A stretch of DNA of 64,000 nucleotides from Bromus sterilis (GCA_950022295.1 OX465597.1:191765016-191829015); one strand, 5' to 3'. Counted from the stretch's first letter, positions 46,166 through 59,630 are shown. Program-made: numbers and translations. The notes: a model not told the origin generated them from the letters alone.

Positions 46166-47926
46166 CTTTCCCCACTGGACTCAACCCGAAGATTGAGACA
46201 TAGTCTTTCAGAAGAGGTTGCCTCCACCCTTTGGTAGCCGGTACACCTATCATATCTACATCAGCTAGCTACCAGGGCCAGGTTCCCCACAACTTACTCA
46301 TCTAAGCCATAGCCCATATAGCCAGTGGTTGTACATGGAAGCTACTAGTCACACTGTCTGTCCGATCTTTTTCAGCCTGGACGGCGCGAACTTCGTTCAG
46401 AGGGTACTCGCCATGACGCACCCGGTTCACCACCAAAACATCCATTGGGTGCATTTAACCCCGGCACTGTCCTTAGAAAAGGCACAGCCACCAGGATGCA
46501 ACCCGCCCGTCCAGAAGTGATTTCTATTTAAGTTGCTAGTCAAGTCATTAATCCTCACATATCTCAATGATAACTCAACCAATCCCTGTCTATAAAGCAA
46601 TAGCAGTATATAACAACCACGATCCTAGGGCGACAATGAAAATACAAGGTCAGAACATATGGCTATCCTACTAGGTTTAAATCATAACTAATATATAGTC
46701 CTACACATGCATAGAGTGATAATTTGCTACATGCGTAATAGAAAATATAGGTTGAGGTATGGTCAAAGTGTAACTTGCCATTTCCAATCGATGAAGTTCT
46801 TCGCTCTCACGGTCCAGTCAACTCTACTCGTCACACTCCGAGCAAATTTATCGCAAACGAAGGAACTCGAATAAGCAATCACACCAAAAACACAAACAAA
46901 AGATCAAGAAAACAATCACAAAGGTTTTAGCAACAAAACAAAAAGCTTTGAAGTGCAGAGGTGTAGATGTGCTCGAAGGTGATCAGTGGAAGTGAACTCA
47001 AGAGAGTCAAGAGATAAAGATTCATCGGTAAGGAATTGTGATCATGGACATTATGAATTCAAGGTGAATATCATGCCCACATGAAAAGTGTGTGAACCTT
47101 ACCGACAACATGTCTCAAATGATCCGACAAGCAAAAAGAATCTCGTGACACGGAATACCACAACGCAGGTCATAGCATGTGCAAATTTGAATTGAATTTG
47201 AATTTAAACAGATCAAGAAACATTTGAATTTTTGTGTATACATGATATAGACAGAAAGTACATGGAACGAATGACCCAACGCAAAAAGAATCACTCGATT
47301 TGGATCAACGGTTTACAAGATATGGCCTCCGGAATTTGAATTTGAATTTCAAATAAATTCAAATCCAAAACTGTGCAAAGTGTGCAAAAATTTATACCAT
47401 GCAAAAGTACAGAACAACACAAGCGCGTAGGAAAAAGTTTCACCTCGATCCGACTTACGGTTGCAGAGATATTGCACGTACGGCGCCGGGGTGTTTTCTA
47501 CCAAAAGGACCTATCCGCAATTAAAATATCCTCGCAAAAAGCAATCGGGTCCTTGGCGGCGAATCTGGCCGGAGTTGACTCCGGCGAGGCGGTTTCCGGC
47601 GAACTCCGAGCGGCTCCGGCGACTTGGCGGCTCCTCCGGCGATGGGTGACGATGCCGGCGAGGTGGGGAGGCGGCGGGCACTGGGCAGCGGCGGCCGATG
47701 CGTGGAGGCGGCCGGCGCGTCGCAGCCGTGGCGGCGCTGGGCTCGGCCTTCGGCGAGGCTCAGCCGGCGGCGCTAGCACGGGCAGCGGGGCGACCGGGGT
47801 GGAGGCGTGGCAGCCGGGGCGCGGTGGCCGGCGGGAAGGCGGCCGGCGGCCGTGGCTAGCGCGCGCGGCCGGCATGGCCGGCGTGCGGCACGGGAGGGCG
47901 GCGGCGGCGGCCTGCGGGTCCCGCAG

Positions 47927-48845
47927 TGATAGAGGCGAAGGTGTCCCGATGTTTCGATGAGATGGTGGAGATCGATTTTTTTGGTGGAGTAGACTTTCAC
48001 GACCCGACTACGAACGTGCGAAGACGTTGTGCCTTAGCAATCGCTAAACCAACTCCGAGAGGTTATTGATCCCGCGGATGCACGACCAACCTGACCACGA
48101 AGGTCAATTCCTGCAAGCAATCGAAGAACAAGCAAGAACTAAGAATTGCAATCTGGATATTGCGAATATAAGATGAAAGATTAACAGAAGTTGGGGTTCC
48201 AATGCGGTCTTGGCCTGGTCGGACGACACAAACGAAGAACTCGAAGTTGCGGCTATGGCTAACTTAAATCTAATTAAAACCCAAGTCTAAACGACGCCCT
48301 AAGGGCTGTATATATGGGGGAACAGAGGGGATTTTCGTGACCCCTTGGAGGTGGGGTCCGAAAACAACCCTAACTCGGTTTCCCCACACATACGGACTCT
48401 AAAAACAGCCTATAAGGTGGTATTTCGAAATTACATGGGCCCAGCCCAATATTAAAGTGACGCAGCACCTATAATTGCCCTTGGACGAAAATAATGAAGT
48501 GGCATCTCGCGTATTTCGTCCAAGACTTCATGCGCGCCTTATGGTGGCTTCAAAGTGCGATAATCACCACGGGAAGCTCCGCTGTCCTTTCCCGCGCACG
48601 CACCTTCTTCTCCATGCTTGATCCCGCTCCAATGACCATCCTTCTTGTCCATGCTAGGTCCTTCATTCATAAGCAAAACAAAAGTATCTAATTTAGGCAG
48701 TATCATATGTTCATGAACAATAGAAGGATTCGCAAGAAACGAAAGTACCTGATAATTTAGTTGACGTGCACGAGCTCTAGTAACTGGTCCAATATGTGTA
48801 GTTGGTGAGGGTATGGGTGTAACATTAGTAGGGATGTCCTCATCA
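47927..48845 (-). mobile_element. Solo LTR of the CRM-like family
   Basis: 919 bp, same TGAT...ATCA ends as the LTRs at 1356-2271 and 8142-9057. Exact TSD CGCAG at 47922-47926 and 48846-48850. TATA box at 48309-48315. It has more differences and small indels than the complete element's LTR pair. It lies in the GC-rich leader of the solo I LTR. Confidence 0.93.
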
Positions 48846-49873
48846 CGCAGCTAGGGATTTTTTTTCCAAAAATGAAAAATAGAAAAAAAAGAAAAAGAGA
48901 AACGAAATTTTTTCCAAATTTTAGTTATAGGCAGACATACCTGAGAAAAAAAAACGACTTGGACTCTAATTATACTCGTGGGCGGAATTAATCTATTGGG
49001 TCGGGCTACGAATTTCTCTTTTTATTTAAAAAATCGAAATTTCAAACAATTAAATAAAATCAACCGTAACTCCGAAAAATATGAAATAAAATTCTAAATT
49101 CTTCAAATAATCTAAAGAAAATTATTTAATGAATACATTTTCCAAAAAGGAAAATAAGAATAAAAATATTTTCTAAATACTTTATTTAAATATAAAATAC
49201 TTTTCATAAATCGTATAAAATCCAGTAAATTGCTTAGAATATTTTTATTTGGTCAAAAGCATTGGCAAACCATTTCTAAATAATAAAATTTAAATTTTAA
49301 AATTGTCACACCAATAAATAATTTGGTAAAATAAAAATATCTCATTGGAATACTTTTTCAACTCTTTTAAAATATTCAATAAATCATTTCAACGAAATAA
49401 AAACCCTCTCAGCATTATAAAATCCCTAAAATAATTTTAGAGTTATTTATAATACTCATAATAAATTTCAAAAACTTTAAAGTAATATTATAAATATTTT
49501 CCAACTTTATTAAAAAAGGGGATAAGTCATTTTATATCCTCTCAAATGAATTTCCTTGAGTTGAAAAATGTTTTGAATATTCAGAAGAATTCCAATAATG
49601 ATTAAAAACCTTTTCCGACCTTTTAATATGTTGAAGGAGTCATATCAACTTCTCTCATTTTATTTTGTTGGTTTTGTTCTAAATAATAAACTCCAAAAAC
49701 ACCTATTTTAAAATGTTAGGGAAAGTCCTTTTATTCCCTCTCTTTTTAATATTCAACAAACTCGAAAAAGTTTTAAATCCCAGAGAAAATCAAACACATC
49801 AAGCAAACAATCATTCTCTATTTATTTTTATTAACATTTTAAAATTCGGAGAATTTTGGGATGTTACACTTGT

Positions 49874-50228
49874 CTTCCGATTCCTTATATTTTATTCCCC
49901 ACAACCTCTAAATCACTCAGTTCCCTCTCTCACTCTCTTCAATCCTCTGCCTGAGTCCGCCCGTCTGTCTAGGGTTCTTGTTCTTGACGCTCAGTCCGCT
50001 CTTGTGATTTCCACTTCTTTTTCGTTTAGGCTCACTTCTTGCGTTATTTTTTTGCTTCTCCCTGCTGCAAAGTTACTCTTCTCCGCCCCCATAACTCTAT
50101 TTGAGTTGGTGCGCCAGCGGCAACAGATTCTTCTGGTAATTTGAATTCTCGTCATATATGTTTGTATCTCTCTGGCCATATTGAACTAACAACTAATTAT
50201 TTCCTTTTTTCCTTATAAAATTAACCAG
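49874..50228 (+). promoter_or_regulatory. Possible 5' untranslated exon and first intron of plus-strand gene fragment
   Basis: C/T-rich text with repeated CTCTC at 49920-49990 resembles a plant 5' leader. A possible donor (CTTCTG/GTAATT near 50135) and an acceptor at 50227-50228 (ACCAG) bound an intron. No start codon could be assigned. The solo I LTR inserted just upstream, so any promoter now lies at or beyond 45481. Confidence 0.3.
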
Positions 50229-50829
50229 GTATCGCTTTCCCTACTTCCCGCAACCCAAATGGACCCTGCCATCCTGTTCCCGTATACGACAGATTATGTG
50301 TCAACTATCCGTTGCATCTTGATGACGAGTGCTCTTATCTCATGGTTAGTTGTCAAATTTATCCATCCTATTTCATTTCTCCTTACGAGATCTACTCCTT
50401 CCAATCCCTATTATTTGAAATCTAATGGTTGTTACCAGATCTAATTTAGAGTTATGCATTACTTCAGTTACATTTCTCTAATTAGCAGTATTAACCACTA
50501 TTTTAAAAATATATTTTTAAAGTATATTAGTTGTAACGTTAGAGCATTGCTAGCTCGTTACATTGATGACAACAAGTAACATGGAATAAAACACCATGAC
50601 AATCAGGTCAATCTTCTCCATCTTACATCTGAAGGCTGGTGTTACTCTTTATTGTTTAAGCATACGCTTAACTACACAAAGTTCTATGGCAATGATTGCA
50701 CGTTGTTTGCTATCGACTACGGACTCAAAGCTGGAGACATCATAGCTATTTCTCATGGTAATGGTGCGCTGGATTTTGAGGTAAACATTTATCGTCAAGG
50801 AAAAAGGCTGCCTCCTTTACCTCATGTTG
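50229..50829 (+). pseudogene. Two exons of a possible B3-domain gene
   Basis: Exon 50229-50344 (after ACCAG, before GTTAGT) and exon 50607-50829 (after ATCAG, before GTAAGA) join in phase 0. The first encodes VYDRLCVNYPLHLDDECSYLM. The second encodes VNLLHLTSEGW, LFAIDYGLKAGDIIAISHGN and FEVNIYRQGK. A beta-strand-rich pattern with GW, then LKxGD, then F-x-V-x-I is typical of plant B3 DNA-binding domains, although the usual RSWYVFY block is not clear. No start codon, no further exons and no stop were found, so this is a fragment or a diverged gene. Confidence in B3 is modest; a protein-coding origin is better supported by the consistent splice phases. Confidence 0.4.
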
Positions 50830-51459
50830 GTAAGACAACACAAGTCTATTTCATACGTATTTTTTTATAGAACTGCTTTGATATTTAATTTCTATCTGTA
50901 ATAATATTGTGTTGTCACTGACAAATTTAACAATAACACATAAAAATATTTAATTATTTTTATGTGTTATTATTGCATCTTTAGAAAATATGTCTCATAA
51001 TGATTTGGACTACGTCAACTGGTGTGTCTACTCCGGCAATATTGAACTTAACTAGAACTAGAAAAAGTCATTTTTGACTTGCCTTTTTTGATAAAACTTC
51101 ATATGATACCGCCCATTTGTCCATGTGCTCACTGTAACAGACACCAAAAACAATATCATGGTTAGTTAAACCTTTATGTTTCTCATTAAAACGAACTTAT
51201 TAACTGCTTCATGTTAGTTATGTTACTGTCATACCAATGCATTATATATTACCTTTCCATTTGCATTTTGAAAATAAAATCTCTTGATAACTTTTGTACT
51301 TATAGGTTCAAAACATAAGTTTGTTCTTCCGTCAATAAAACATCATTGGTAATAATTTCAAAGTTTGTTCATGAAAATACAATAATTTCCATAATTGTAA
51401 TGAATAGTTCTTAAAAATATTATTTCGTAAATTAGTTATAGTGATTTTTATTAGATTTA
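50830..51459. other. A+T-rich region after the B3-like exons
   Basis: Intron-like text with no convincing exon. It includes an inverted repeat around 50938-50968 (AACACATAAAAATA and its complement). It ends where the H' LTR begins. Confidence 0.35.
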
Positions 51460-52080
51460 TGTCAGAACCCTCTTCTAGGTATGTGCTAGGTCAAGAGCTA
51501 CCTTGCATTCATGCTCAAATTTCAAATTGAAATTCAAAAATGGGGAAGATGAAGCCGTAATTGAATTTAATTCAAATGGCCAGATAAAAAACTTTTCCAA
51601 AAATTCATTTGAAAAGTTGTAAAACTTCTAAATATATGCATGATCATGTTCCAAGTGTTGTGGGACCCACTTCATGCATATGGAATTTTACAAAATTCCA
51701 AATATAGCTTTGGAAATTAAATAAACTCCAAATTGAAATAAGATTCAAATGTTTTGAATTTCAAAAATGCCCAAAAGTTATAAGTGGCTAGCATTATGCA
51801 TTAGAAGTCCACATAAAAATTTGGGACATTTTATTAAATGCCTAGGTATTTTATCTATGGCAAAACAAATAAAATAGAACAAATAAAAAGAAAAAGAAGA
51901 AAACAGAGAAGGGAGGGACTTACCTGACGCCCAGGGGCGAGGCCCACTCCTAATCTGGCTTCGGCCCAACCCAACCCGACTCCTTGTCGTCTTCTTCCCC
52001 TCCCCTCCAAGCAGCTCGCTGGAGCAGAGCACGCGTGAGGACACCACGACGACGCCCCAGCCCTTCTAGGCCTCCCCCTC
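51460..52080 (+). repeat. H' family LTR, plus orientation, first part
   Basis: Begins TGTCAGAACCCTC and matches 9058-9660 in reverse complement. The preceding bases (ATTTA, 51455-51459) are not purine-rich, so this is a solo or 5' LTR. It is split at 52080 by a solo I LTR and continues at 55582. Confidence 0.85.
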
Positions 52081-55000
52081 TGTAACGGCCCAATTCACAC
52101 CGAATTGAAGTCTCTGTGCTCAAGTGTCAGTCCCTGGATCGAACTCGCTGGCACACACAGTATTATAGATGTATATCAAAGTACAAGTGCATCATCATTA
52201 CAACGTATGATCCAGAGTAAATAAATAACAAGTTGCATAGCTCAAGGCTAGCTTATTCAATATAAATATAGCGGAAGCAAAAGCAATAACGTGGAGTCCC
52301 ATCAATAGCCACATGCGAACATGCTGAGTGTAGACTCGCAACCCCTAAACGCACCTTACTGGTTGTCTGAAAAACCTGCAACACCGAAGGTTACAGCCCG
52401 ACAACGGGTCGGTACATCTGATTTGTACGGCAAGTGACACGGAAAAGTTTATAAAAAGGACCTACAACTACATGCAAGGTGAGTCAAAGGAAAGGCTTAT
52501 GGTTTTGTTTTGCAGAAAGCCAAATTTCTCCTGAACTAAACTAGTCAAAATTTTAAGTTGAGCTTACTACTTAAGAACGAACTGGGCACACCAGTTCCAA
52601 CACCACACCCTTTATTTAATCTTGCCCACTCAAATTATTATGGTGATTCATATGTCAAGATCCTCCAGTAACAGTAATGTCTAGTAGCTCAAGGATGTCC
52701 ATAACCGGGGACACGACTAATCATGATTAGTTTTTACTCTGCAGAGGTTAGTACACTTTCCCCGCTGGACTCAACCCGAAGATTGAGACGAAGTCTTTCA
52801 GAAGAGGTCACCTACACCCAACGGCAAGCCGGTACCACCTATCACATCTACATCTGCTAGCTTTGCACGGGAGAGGCTTCCTACATCATACTCAACTAAG
52901 CCAGAGACCATATGGCCAGCGGCTGTATATGGAAGCTCCTAGTCAACAAGTAATGTCTGATCTTTTTGAGCCTGGACGGCGCCCACTTACGTTCAGAGGG
53001 TAGCACCATGACGTACTGTCAACCACCAAATCAACCATTAGGGATACAACCTGGTCTCGCCCTTATCTAAGGCACGATCCCCCAGGAAGCACTCCCTGCC
53101 CGTCCAGAGGTGATTTCTATTTATGATAAAGTTGCTACACAAATTATTAAATAGCTCACATGCACTCCATGAATTTACACAACCCAAACCACGTCTACAA
53201 AGCAAAGCAATAAAGCAACAACACGGCTAGGTTGATCTACGGTAGACAAGTCAAGACATGTGGCTATCCTAACTGGTTTTGCAGCAACAGTAAAGTAAAC
53301 TACCTATCATGCAATAGGGTGATATTTCCTAACATAATTCATATAGAAAATATAGGTATGAGTATGGTCAAAGCATCACTTGCCTTATACGTTCGATGAA
53401 GATCTTCGCTCTCACGTTCCAGTCAACTCTACTCATCACACTCCGAGCAATCTATCGTCAACGAAAGAACTCAAATAAGCAATCGCACCACAAGGACAAA
53501 ACATAAGATCAACAAAACAATCACAAAGGTTTTAGAAACAAAACAAAAGGCTTGAAACGGTACAAGTGTCGATGTGCCCGAAGGTGATCAGTGGAACGTG
53601 AACTCGAGAGAGTCAACGGATAAAGAGTTGTCGATACAATATTATGATCAAGGCATTATGAAATCAAGGTAAAGATCATAGCAATATGAATGGTGTAGAT
53701 ATTGCCAATAGGATGTCTCATATGATCCAATATGCAAAAAGAATCACGTGAAACGGAACACTACAACACAGGTCATAGCAAGTGCAAAAATTGACTTGAA
53801 TTTGAATTTAAACAGATCAATAAACTTATGAATTTTTGTGTACACATGATATAAACAGAAGGTACATAACACGAGTGATCCAACGCAAAAAGAATCACTC
53901 GATTTGGATCAACGGTTTAAAAGCTACGGCCACCGGAATTTGAATTTGAATTTGAAATAAAATCAAATTCAAAAGTGTGCAAAGTGTGCAAAAAGTTATA
54001 CCATGCTAAAGTACAGAACAACACAAGCGCGTAGGAAAAAGTTTCACCTCAATCCGACTTACGGTCGCGGAGATATTGCATGTGCGGCGCCGAGGTGTTT
54101 TCTGCCCAAAAGGACTAGTTCGCGAATAAAAACAATTCACAAAAAGCGATCGGGTCCCCAGTCAGATCTGATCGGAGTTAACCTCGTCTCCGGCGAACTT
54201 GGGCAGGGCCGGCGAGGTCATGGCTGTGCTCCGGCGATGTGGGGAGACGGCGAGGCGGCACCGGCGAGAAGTGGCCGGCGGCCTGGGTGAGGGCGCGGCC
54301 TCGGGGCGCGGCCGGCCGTGGCGGCGTCCAGCGCGGGAGGCGCGGCGGCGGAAGGCCGGGACGCGGCCGGTGCGGGGCGGCGGCGGCGCGGCACGCCGGC
54401 GGCCGGGGCGAACGGCGCGCGGGCGGAGGACTTCGCGGTGGTCGACCGTGGCGGCGGCGGCGCACGGCTCCGGCGCGCGAGGACGGCGGCGGCGCACGGC
54501 TCCGCGGGTGGCCGGCGGCGCGGCCGGCTTCGAGGTCTGGCGTGGCGGCGGCTCGACTCCGGCAAAGGCGGCGGGACCCGCGAGCTAGGGTTTGACTTTT
54601 TTTTAATTAGAGGAAAGAAAATAATAAAAGAAAATCCTATTTCTATTTATAAGCTGAGAGGAAAACCAAAAAAAAAACAGAACCGGGTCCAAAAAGGACT
54701 CCACGGCGCTCGGGGAGAAAAGAGGCTAAGGGGCGGGCAACCCAGATTTTTCTCTTTTTAACAAGAAAATAAAATCAACCGTCACTCCGAAAAATATGAA
54801 ATAAAACTCTAAATTCATCAAATAATACAAAGAAAATTATGCAATGAATACATTTTCCAAAAAGGAAAAAAAAATAAAAACATTTTCTAAATACTTTATT
54901 TAAATATTAAATACTTTTCATAAATCAAATAAAATCCAATAAATTATTTAAAATATTTTTATTTGATCAAAAGCATTGAAAAACCATTTCTAAATAATAA

Positions 55001-55576
55001 AATATAAATTTTAAAATTGTCACACCAATAAATAATTTGGTAAAATAAAGATATCCCATTGGAATAATTTTTCAACTCTTTTGAAATATTAAATAAATCA
55101 TTTAATGAAATAAAAACTCTCTTAGCATTATAAAATCCCTAAAATAATTTAAAGTTATTTATAATACTCAAAATAAATTTTAAAAACTTTAAAGCAATAT
55201 TCTAAATATTTTCCAAATTTATTAAAAAGGGGATAAGTCATTTTATATCCTCTGAAATGAATTTCCTTTAGTTGAAAAATGTTTTGAATATTCAAAAGAA
55301 TTCCAATAATGATTTAAAACATTTTCCAAACTTTTAATATGTTGAAGGGGTCATATTACCTTCTCTCATTTTGTTTTGTTGGTTTTGTTTTAAATAATAA
55401 ATTCCAAAACACCAATTATGAATATTAGGGAAAGTCAATTTATTCCCTGTCTTTTTAATATTCGATAACTCCAAAAAGTTTTAAATCCCAGAGAAAATCA
55501 AACACATCAAGGAAACAATCATTATCTATTTAATTTTATTAACATTCCAAAATTCGGAGAATTTTGGGATGTTACA
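52081..55576 (-). mobile_element. Solo LTR of family I
   Basis: 3496 bp, sense start TGTAACATCCC at 55576, end GGCCGTTACA at 52081. Exact TSD CCCTC at 52076-52080 and 55577-55581. The GC-rich leader at 54100-54590 gives overlapping ORFs in five frames, which are artefacts. It sits in a purine-rich tract of the H' LTR, six bases from the site hit by the CRM-like element in the other H' copy. Confidence 0.93.
52705..52755 (-). promoter_or_regulatory. Paired-palindrome block, solo I LTR
   Basis: CTAATCATGATTAG (52717-52730) and CTCTGCAGAG (52737-52746), six bases apart, both perfect. Confidence 0.55.
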
Positions 55577-55581
55577 CCCTC

Positions 55582-56915
55582 GTCTCTCTCTCGTGACACG
55601 CAGTTGCCACACCTTCCGCGCACCCCCTGCATCTCTCTGGCCCTCTCATTTCTCTCCGGCGACGAGAACCCGCCGCACCCGTAGCCCTAGCAGAGAGCGC
55701 GGCGATGCCCCGACGTGGCCACCGGCAGCTAGAAGCCTTGCCGCCTTGTCCAATCTCTCCAGCGTCGTTGTCTCCCTCGGTTCCCCGCGTCAATCGAAGG
55801 CCAACCACCCTGCAAGCGACGCGATTCCCAAGCTTTCGCCGCCGGCCGCCGACGAGCAAAGCTTCAATTGCGCCGTCACCGAGCACTCCCCGACCCGGCC
55901 GTCTTCTCCTTCCGACTCAGGGTGAGGAGCTCCCTCGATTGCCCCCTTTCCCGCCTCTTCCCGCGCTCCAGCACGCGGTTCCGGCGAGGTCAGTGATCGG
56001 ACCCCCTGCCGTGGTTGAAGCCCTCGCGCTCCAGAACGACCCCGTGACCACCCGATGGTCCTACCAGATGCGCAAGATGAAGAGCAACCCAACCGTGCCC
56101 CCAGCTACCCTCCCCGTGCCCAAAAACTTAACTCCGGCGAAGCCCCGGCGAGTTCCCCGGCGAGCTCGCCATTAGAACCCTAAGCCCCTGCTAATCCCCC
56201 TCCTAATTCCCCTCCGTGCCACTGACAGTGGGCCCAGGCCACTAAGTTAACCACGGGTTAATTAAACAGAAGATTAAATCACCCCTCCCACTGACACCCC
56301 TGGCCCACCTGTCATCCCCCCCCCCCACGTCAGCACTGCGTCAGGCTGGCGCATTAAATCGATAAATAATTTAATTAAATCCAGAAAATCCAGAAATTAG
56401 CCCAAACTTTGGAAATTCACAATTAATTCATTTTAACTCCAAATTGGGCAAATAATATGTCTAAAATTATCAGAAAAATCCAAGGTTTGTGAATATGGAC
56501 TTTGTTTTCATGTTTGACCATTTTAAAATGGGTAAACAGTGGCATATGTGCATATGGATCCTTTTCAATTTCAAATTTGGAGTGATTTTGCAAATGACTT
56601 TGCAACACACTTCTTTTAAATGGTTTCATCCACACATCAGAGACTTTACCTCACCTTTACAACATCAATTCATGCTCAACTATTTAAAATGAACATTCAT
56701 GGATTCAAATGCATTTGAAATTCATCGATAAATCAAATGGAGTTTGAATTTGCAAGTCAATTGCAATACACTCCTTTTAAATGAAATAACTCACACATCA
56801 GTGACACATACATCAAGTTTCAACCTTCAACTCATGTGTTTGAGCATTGTCTTATTATTGTTTCGATGTTTGTGTTTTTTTCTCGATAGAAGTGGAGCCG
56901 GAAACGAAGGTCACC
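55582..56915 (+). repeat. H' family LTR, plus orientation, second part
   Basis: Continues 51460-52080 and matches 1-1355 in reverse complement: GC-rich leader to 56170, a run of 11 C near 56317, then A+T-rich text to AAGTGGAGCCGG near 56890. Element K enters at 56916. TCACC at 56911-56915 is the expected left TSD of K. The ORFs at 55569-56175 overlap in several frames and are not supported. Confidence 0.85.
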
Positions 56916-57715
56916 TGTAAGGCCCCCGATGCAGTGCTAACTCAAGTTAATCGCTTTCGCGTCCCGCTCGAGTTAGTAGCGCATAAAAGGCCACCGACTC
57001 ACGACACTCGCACTCGTGTCGCTTCCGGATTCTCAACAACAGATATAAGAACAATGAACTTTAAACTAAGACATACATATATAGAGTCCAGGGCATACAT
57101 CGCCACTGGTATTTATTACATCATCTCAGAGGTCCATGGACCCAATAGTACATCATGCAACAAGCGGAAGACAATCACGACCGAGTACGGTCAAAATCCA
57201 AATAGCCCTAGAGAGGGCTGCACATAAATAGTCCACCTACGGATCGTCGGAGCCCAACTATAGGATCTACTGAACAAAGTCATCCTCATCGTCGTCCTCC
57301 GGGGGCACCTCAACGAAGTATCGTCCGGTGCTCGGGTCGAGGTAGTAGTCAACTGCAGCGGACGATCAGGCAAAACAGTAAAAGCACAAAAGGAAAACAG
57401 GGGTGAGATTATATCATTACAGGATAACTAACTTCCTACGGTAAGACAAGGTAAAGGTAAAGGTTGCAGCCGCACTAGCATGTATGGTGGCTATCGTGCT
57501 ATCAGAATAGAGGTAAGATCCAAGAATGCACGCGACATCGTGTCATAAGTCTTCTATTCACCTACTTACGTCAAACATAACGCTACCTGGATCTTCTCTC
57601 GGTCCCCATGGACGAATAAAAGCAACCAAGGAACTCACACGGCATGCAAGTTTAATTATGATTCAAATTGATGTTATTCTATGAACAAGGAGTAGGTCTC
57701 AAGTCGTACATAACT

Positions 57716-57760
57716 GCAGACACGGCTTTTCGAAAAGATATAACCCTGCAGGGGTGTACC
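57716..57760 (-). promoter_or_regulatory. Paired-palindrome block, K LTR
   Basis: AGACACGGCT leads into CTTTTCGAAAAG (57726-57737). Six bases later comes CCCTGCAGGG (57744-57753), then GTGTAC. The lead-in and the second palindrome match H. The first palindrome has different arms but pairs perfectly. Confidence 0.6.
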
Positions 57761-59630
57761 AACTGCCCATCATAGGCTTCGCATGTACGCCTGGTTTCCA
57801 CTTGGCTAGGTAAGCGCCTGAAAATCCGGAACGTCAGAGTCCCTCTAACTAACAACACACAATTCCGGGTGGCCCCCGGGGAGTCGACATCCAATCCAAA
57901 ATCCGGCCACGCTCTCGGATCGGCCTCTTCCGTATCAACAGGGTTTGGGTTACCGGTTAAGCCTCACGTGAGGACCGGGCCCTCGCCGGTCAGTCTTGGA
58001 CCAATAAGGGAACAATGTCCCCACTGGTCTGGGTTGGTTTGTAAACAGCTGGGGTACCACCAACACTCACACGTTGCAAATTTAAATCAGCTCGGGCCAC
58101 CACTAGAATTGTATGATGCTAGGTAGGTAAGACAAGGGAACCCCATATAATCCCACACACGATTAGGCACGCTCGTCAAGAAACACAATACCAGGAACTC
58201 GGGACCTAAGTGACTCAAATGGAACAAAACACCTGGCGGGAACAACCTGGTCTCCCATCTTTCGTCAAGTATAAATTAACATAATAATAAAAATAAATAT
58301 CAACCAACTTCTTTAGTAACATGATATCCCAACCATAGCATAGGGTAAGCAGCAAGTTTTCCTACTCATACTAAGCAATGGCTGAGCAACAGTAACTTAG
58401 CAACACAAAGTTTTGCTGGGATGTGGGGGGTCATGGCTGTTTCGTTTTTGAATGTGGCATAAGCAAAGTGGATAGGATCAAACAAACGTTCTAGAATACA
58501 GCTAGGCAGGTAGGCAGAAAGGTATCAAGTAATGGTATAAATCTTCCCCGTGGTTGGGTAATCGGTCGACGGAGCAGACGTAGCAGGGTCCTCGGGCTCG
58601 GTGTCGGAAGCCTCCACGTAAGTCTCCTCGGCAGTCTCAGGTGCTAACGTAAGGTACCGGCAAGGAAAAGGCACACAAGTAAGCAACGTGTGCAATGCAC
58701 AGGTAAGGATGGTATGATCCAGTTTAATAGACATGATGTGACCCTATCTAGTCAATTTAAATGAAGGTGGTGACGACACGTCAATAACTTCATATGCAAT
58801 TATTTACATTTTTATGGATTTTGCCTTAGCCCTAATTTTGGTGTAAGTAACATGGAAACATGGCATGAAACAACAACAACAATTAACAAAGTAATTACAA
58901 CGTGGAAGTAAAACATCGATTCCGAAGACGGAGAGATGTCGATGAACTTGACATCGGAAAGGTGCAACAAAAGAAAGGAACCCAGCCACACTGCATATGA
59001 AAAAAATGCTAGGGGCTGGTTTGACGACGCAAAGATTTGAAGACGACATGAAAAGAAACTTGGAATGGTCAGATGATCAGAATTCAACATGCACTGAAGT
59101 TTGAAAGAATGCAAGCCAAAGAAAACAGGTTGATATGGCTAGGTGTTTCACACCATGTCCACATGTGTTGCACAAAACATCACATGGACATCACCATTGG
59201 AATCCCTGCATTATCTAACCCAAAATCATATATGATATGCCATATTTAAATTTGGGATAGCACCTGGCAAAATCAAAAGAAAAGAGGGGCCTATTTGCAT
59301 AATTTCCACCACTGCAAAAGTAGAGGGGGAAAAATGCAAAATGAGCACCACCATTGCGATCAGTGGCTCAAGCTACCCCAATTTCATATATTGGATGCCA
59401 CGATTGAAGGTGAAGAGCTCCGAGGTCCAAAAACATTTGAATTTGAATTTAAATTCAAATCGAATTTGAACAGAAAAGAAAAAAAGAAAAGAAACAGAAA
59501 ATAAAAAGGGGCTCACCCCACTGGGCTGGTTTCGGCCAAAGGCCACTGCTGCTCTCCTCCTCCTCAGCCCAGCCCACCTCTGCGAGAGAAAACGAGAAAA
59601 AAAAGAAATGGGAAAAAATTCCCCCGGCGA

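Larger units (their letters stand above)
45482..49868 (-). mobile_element. Solo LTR of family I, split by a solo CRM-like LTR
   Basis: Sense start TGTAACATCCC at 49868, end GTCGTTACA at 45482. Exact TSD CTTGT at 45477-45481 and 49869-49873. Without the nested LTR it is about 3.46 kb, close to the intact I LTR. With no internal region and matching TSDs it is a product of LTR-LTR recombination. It is more diverged from element I than the two I LTRs are from each other. The ORFs at 47373-47960 lie in its GC-rich leader and are not genes. It separates the GCFC-like and B3-like gene fragments. Confidence 0.92.

Noticed and set aside
54003..54761. Five overlapping ORFs of 95-147 codons
   Set aside because: GC-rich leader of the solo I LTR at 52081-55576, no homology between frames, no intact element around them.
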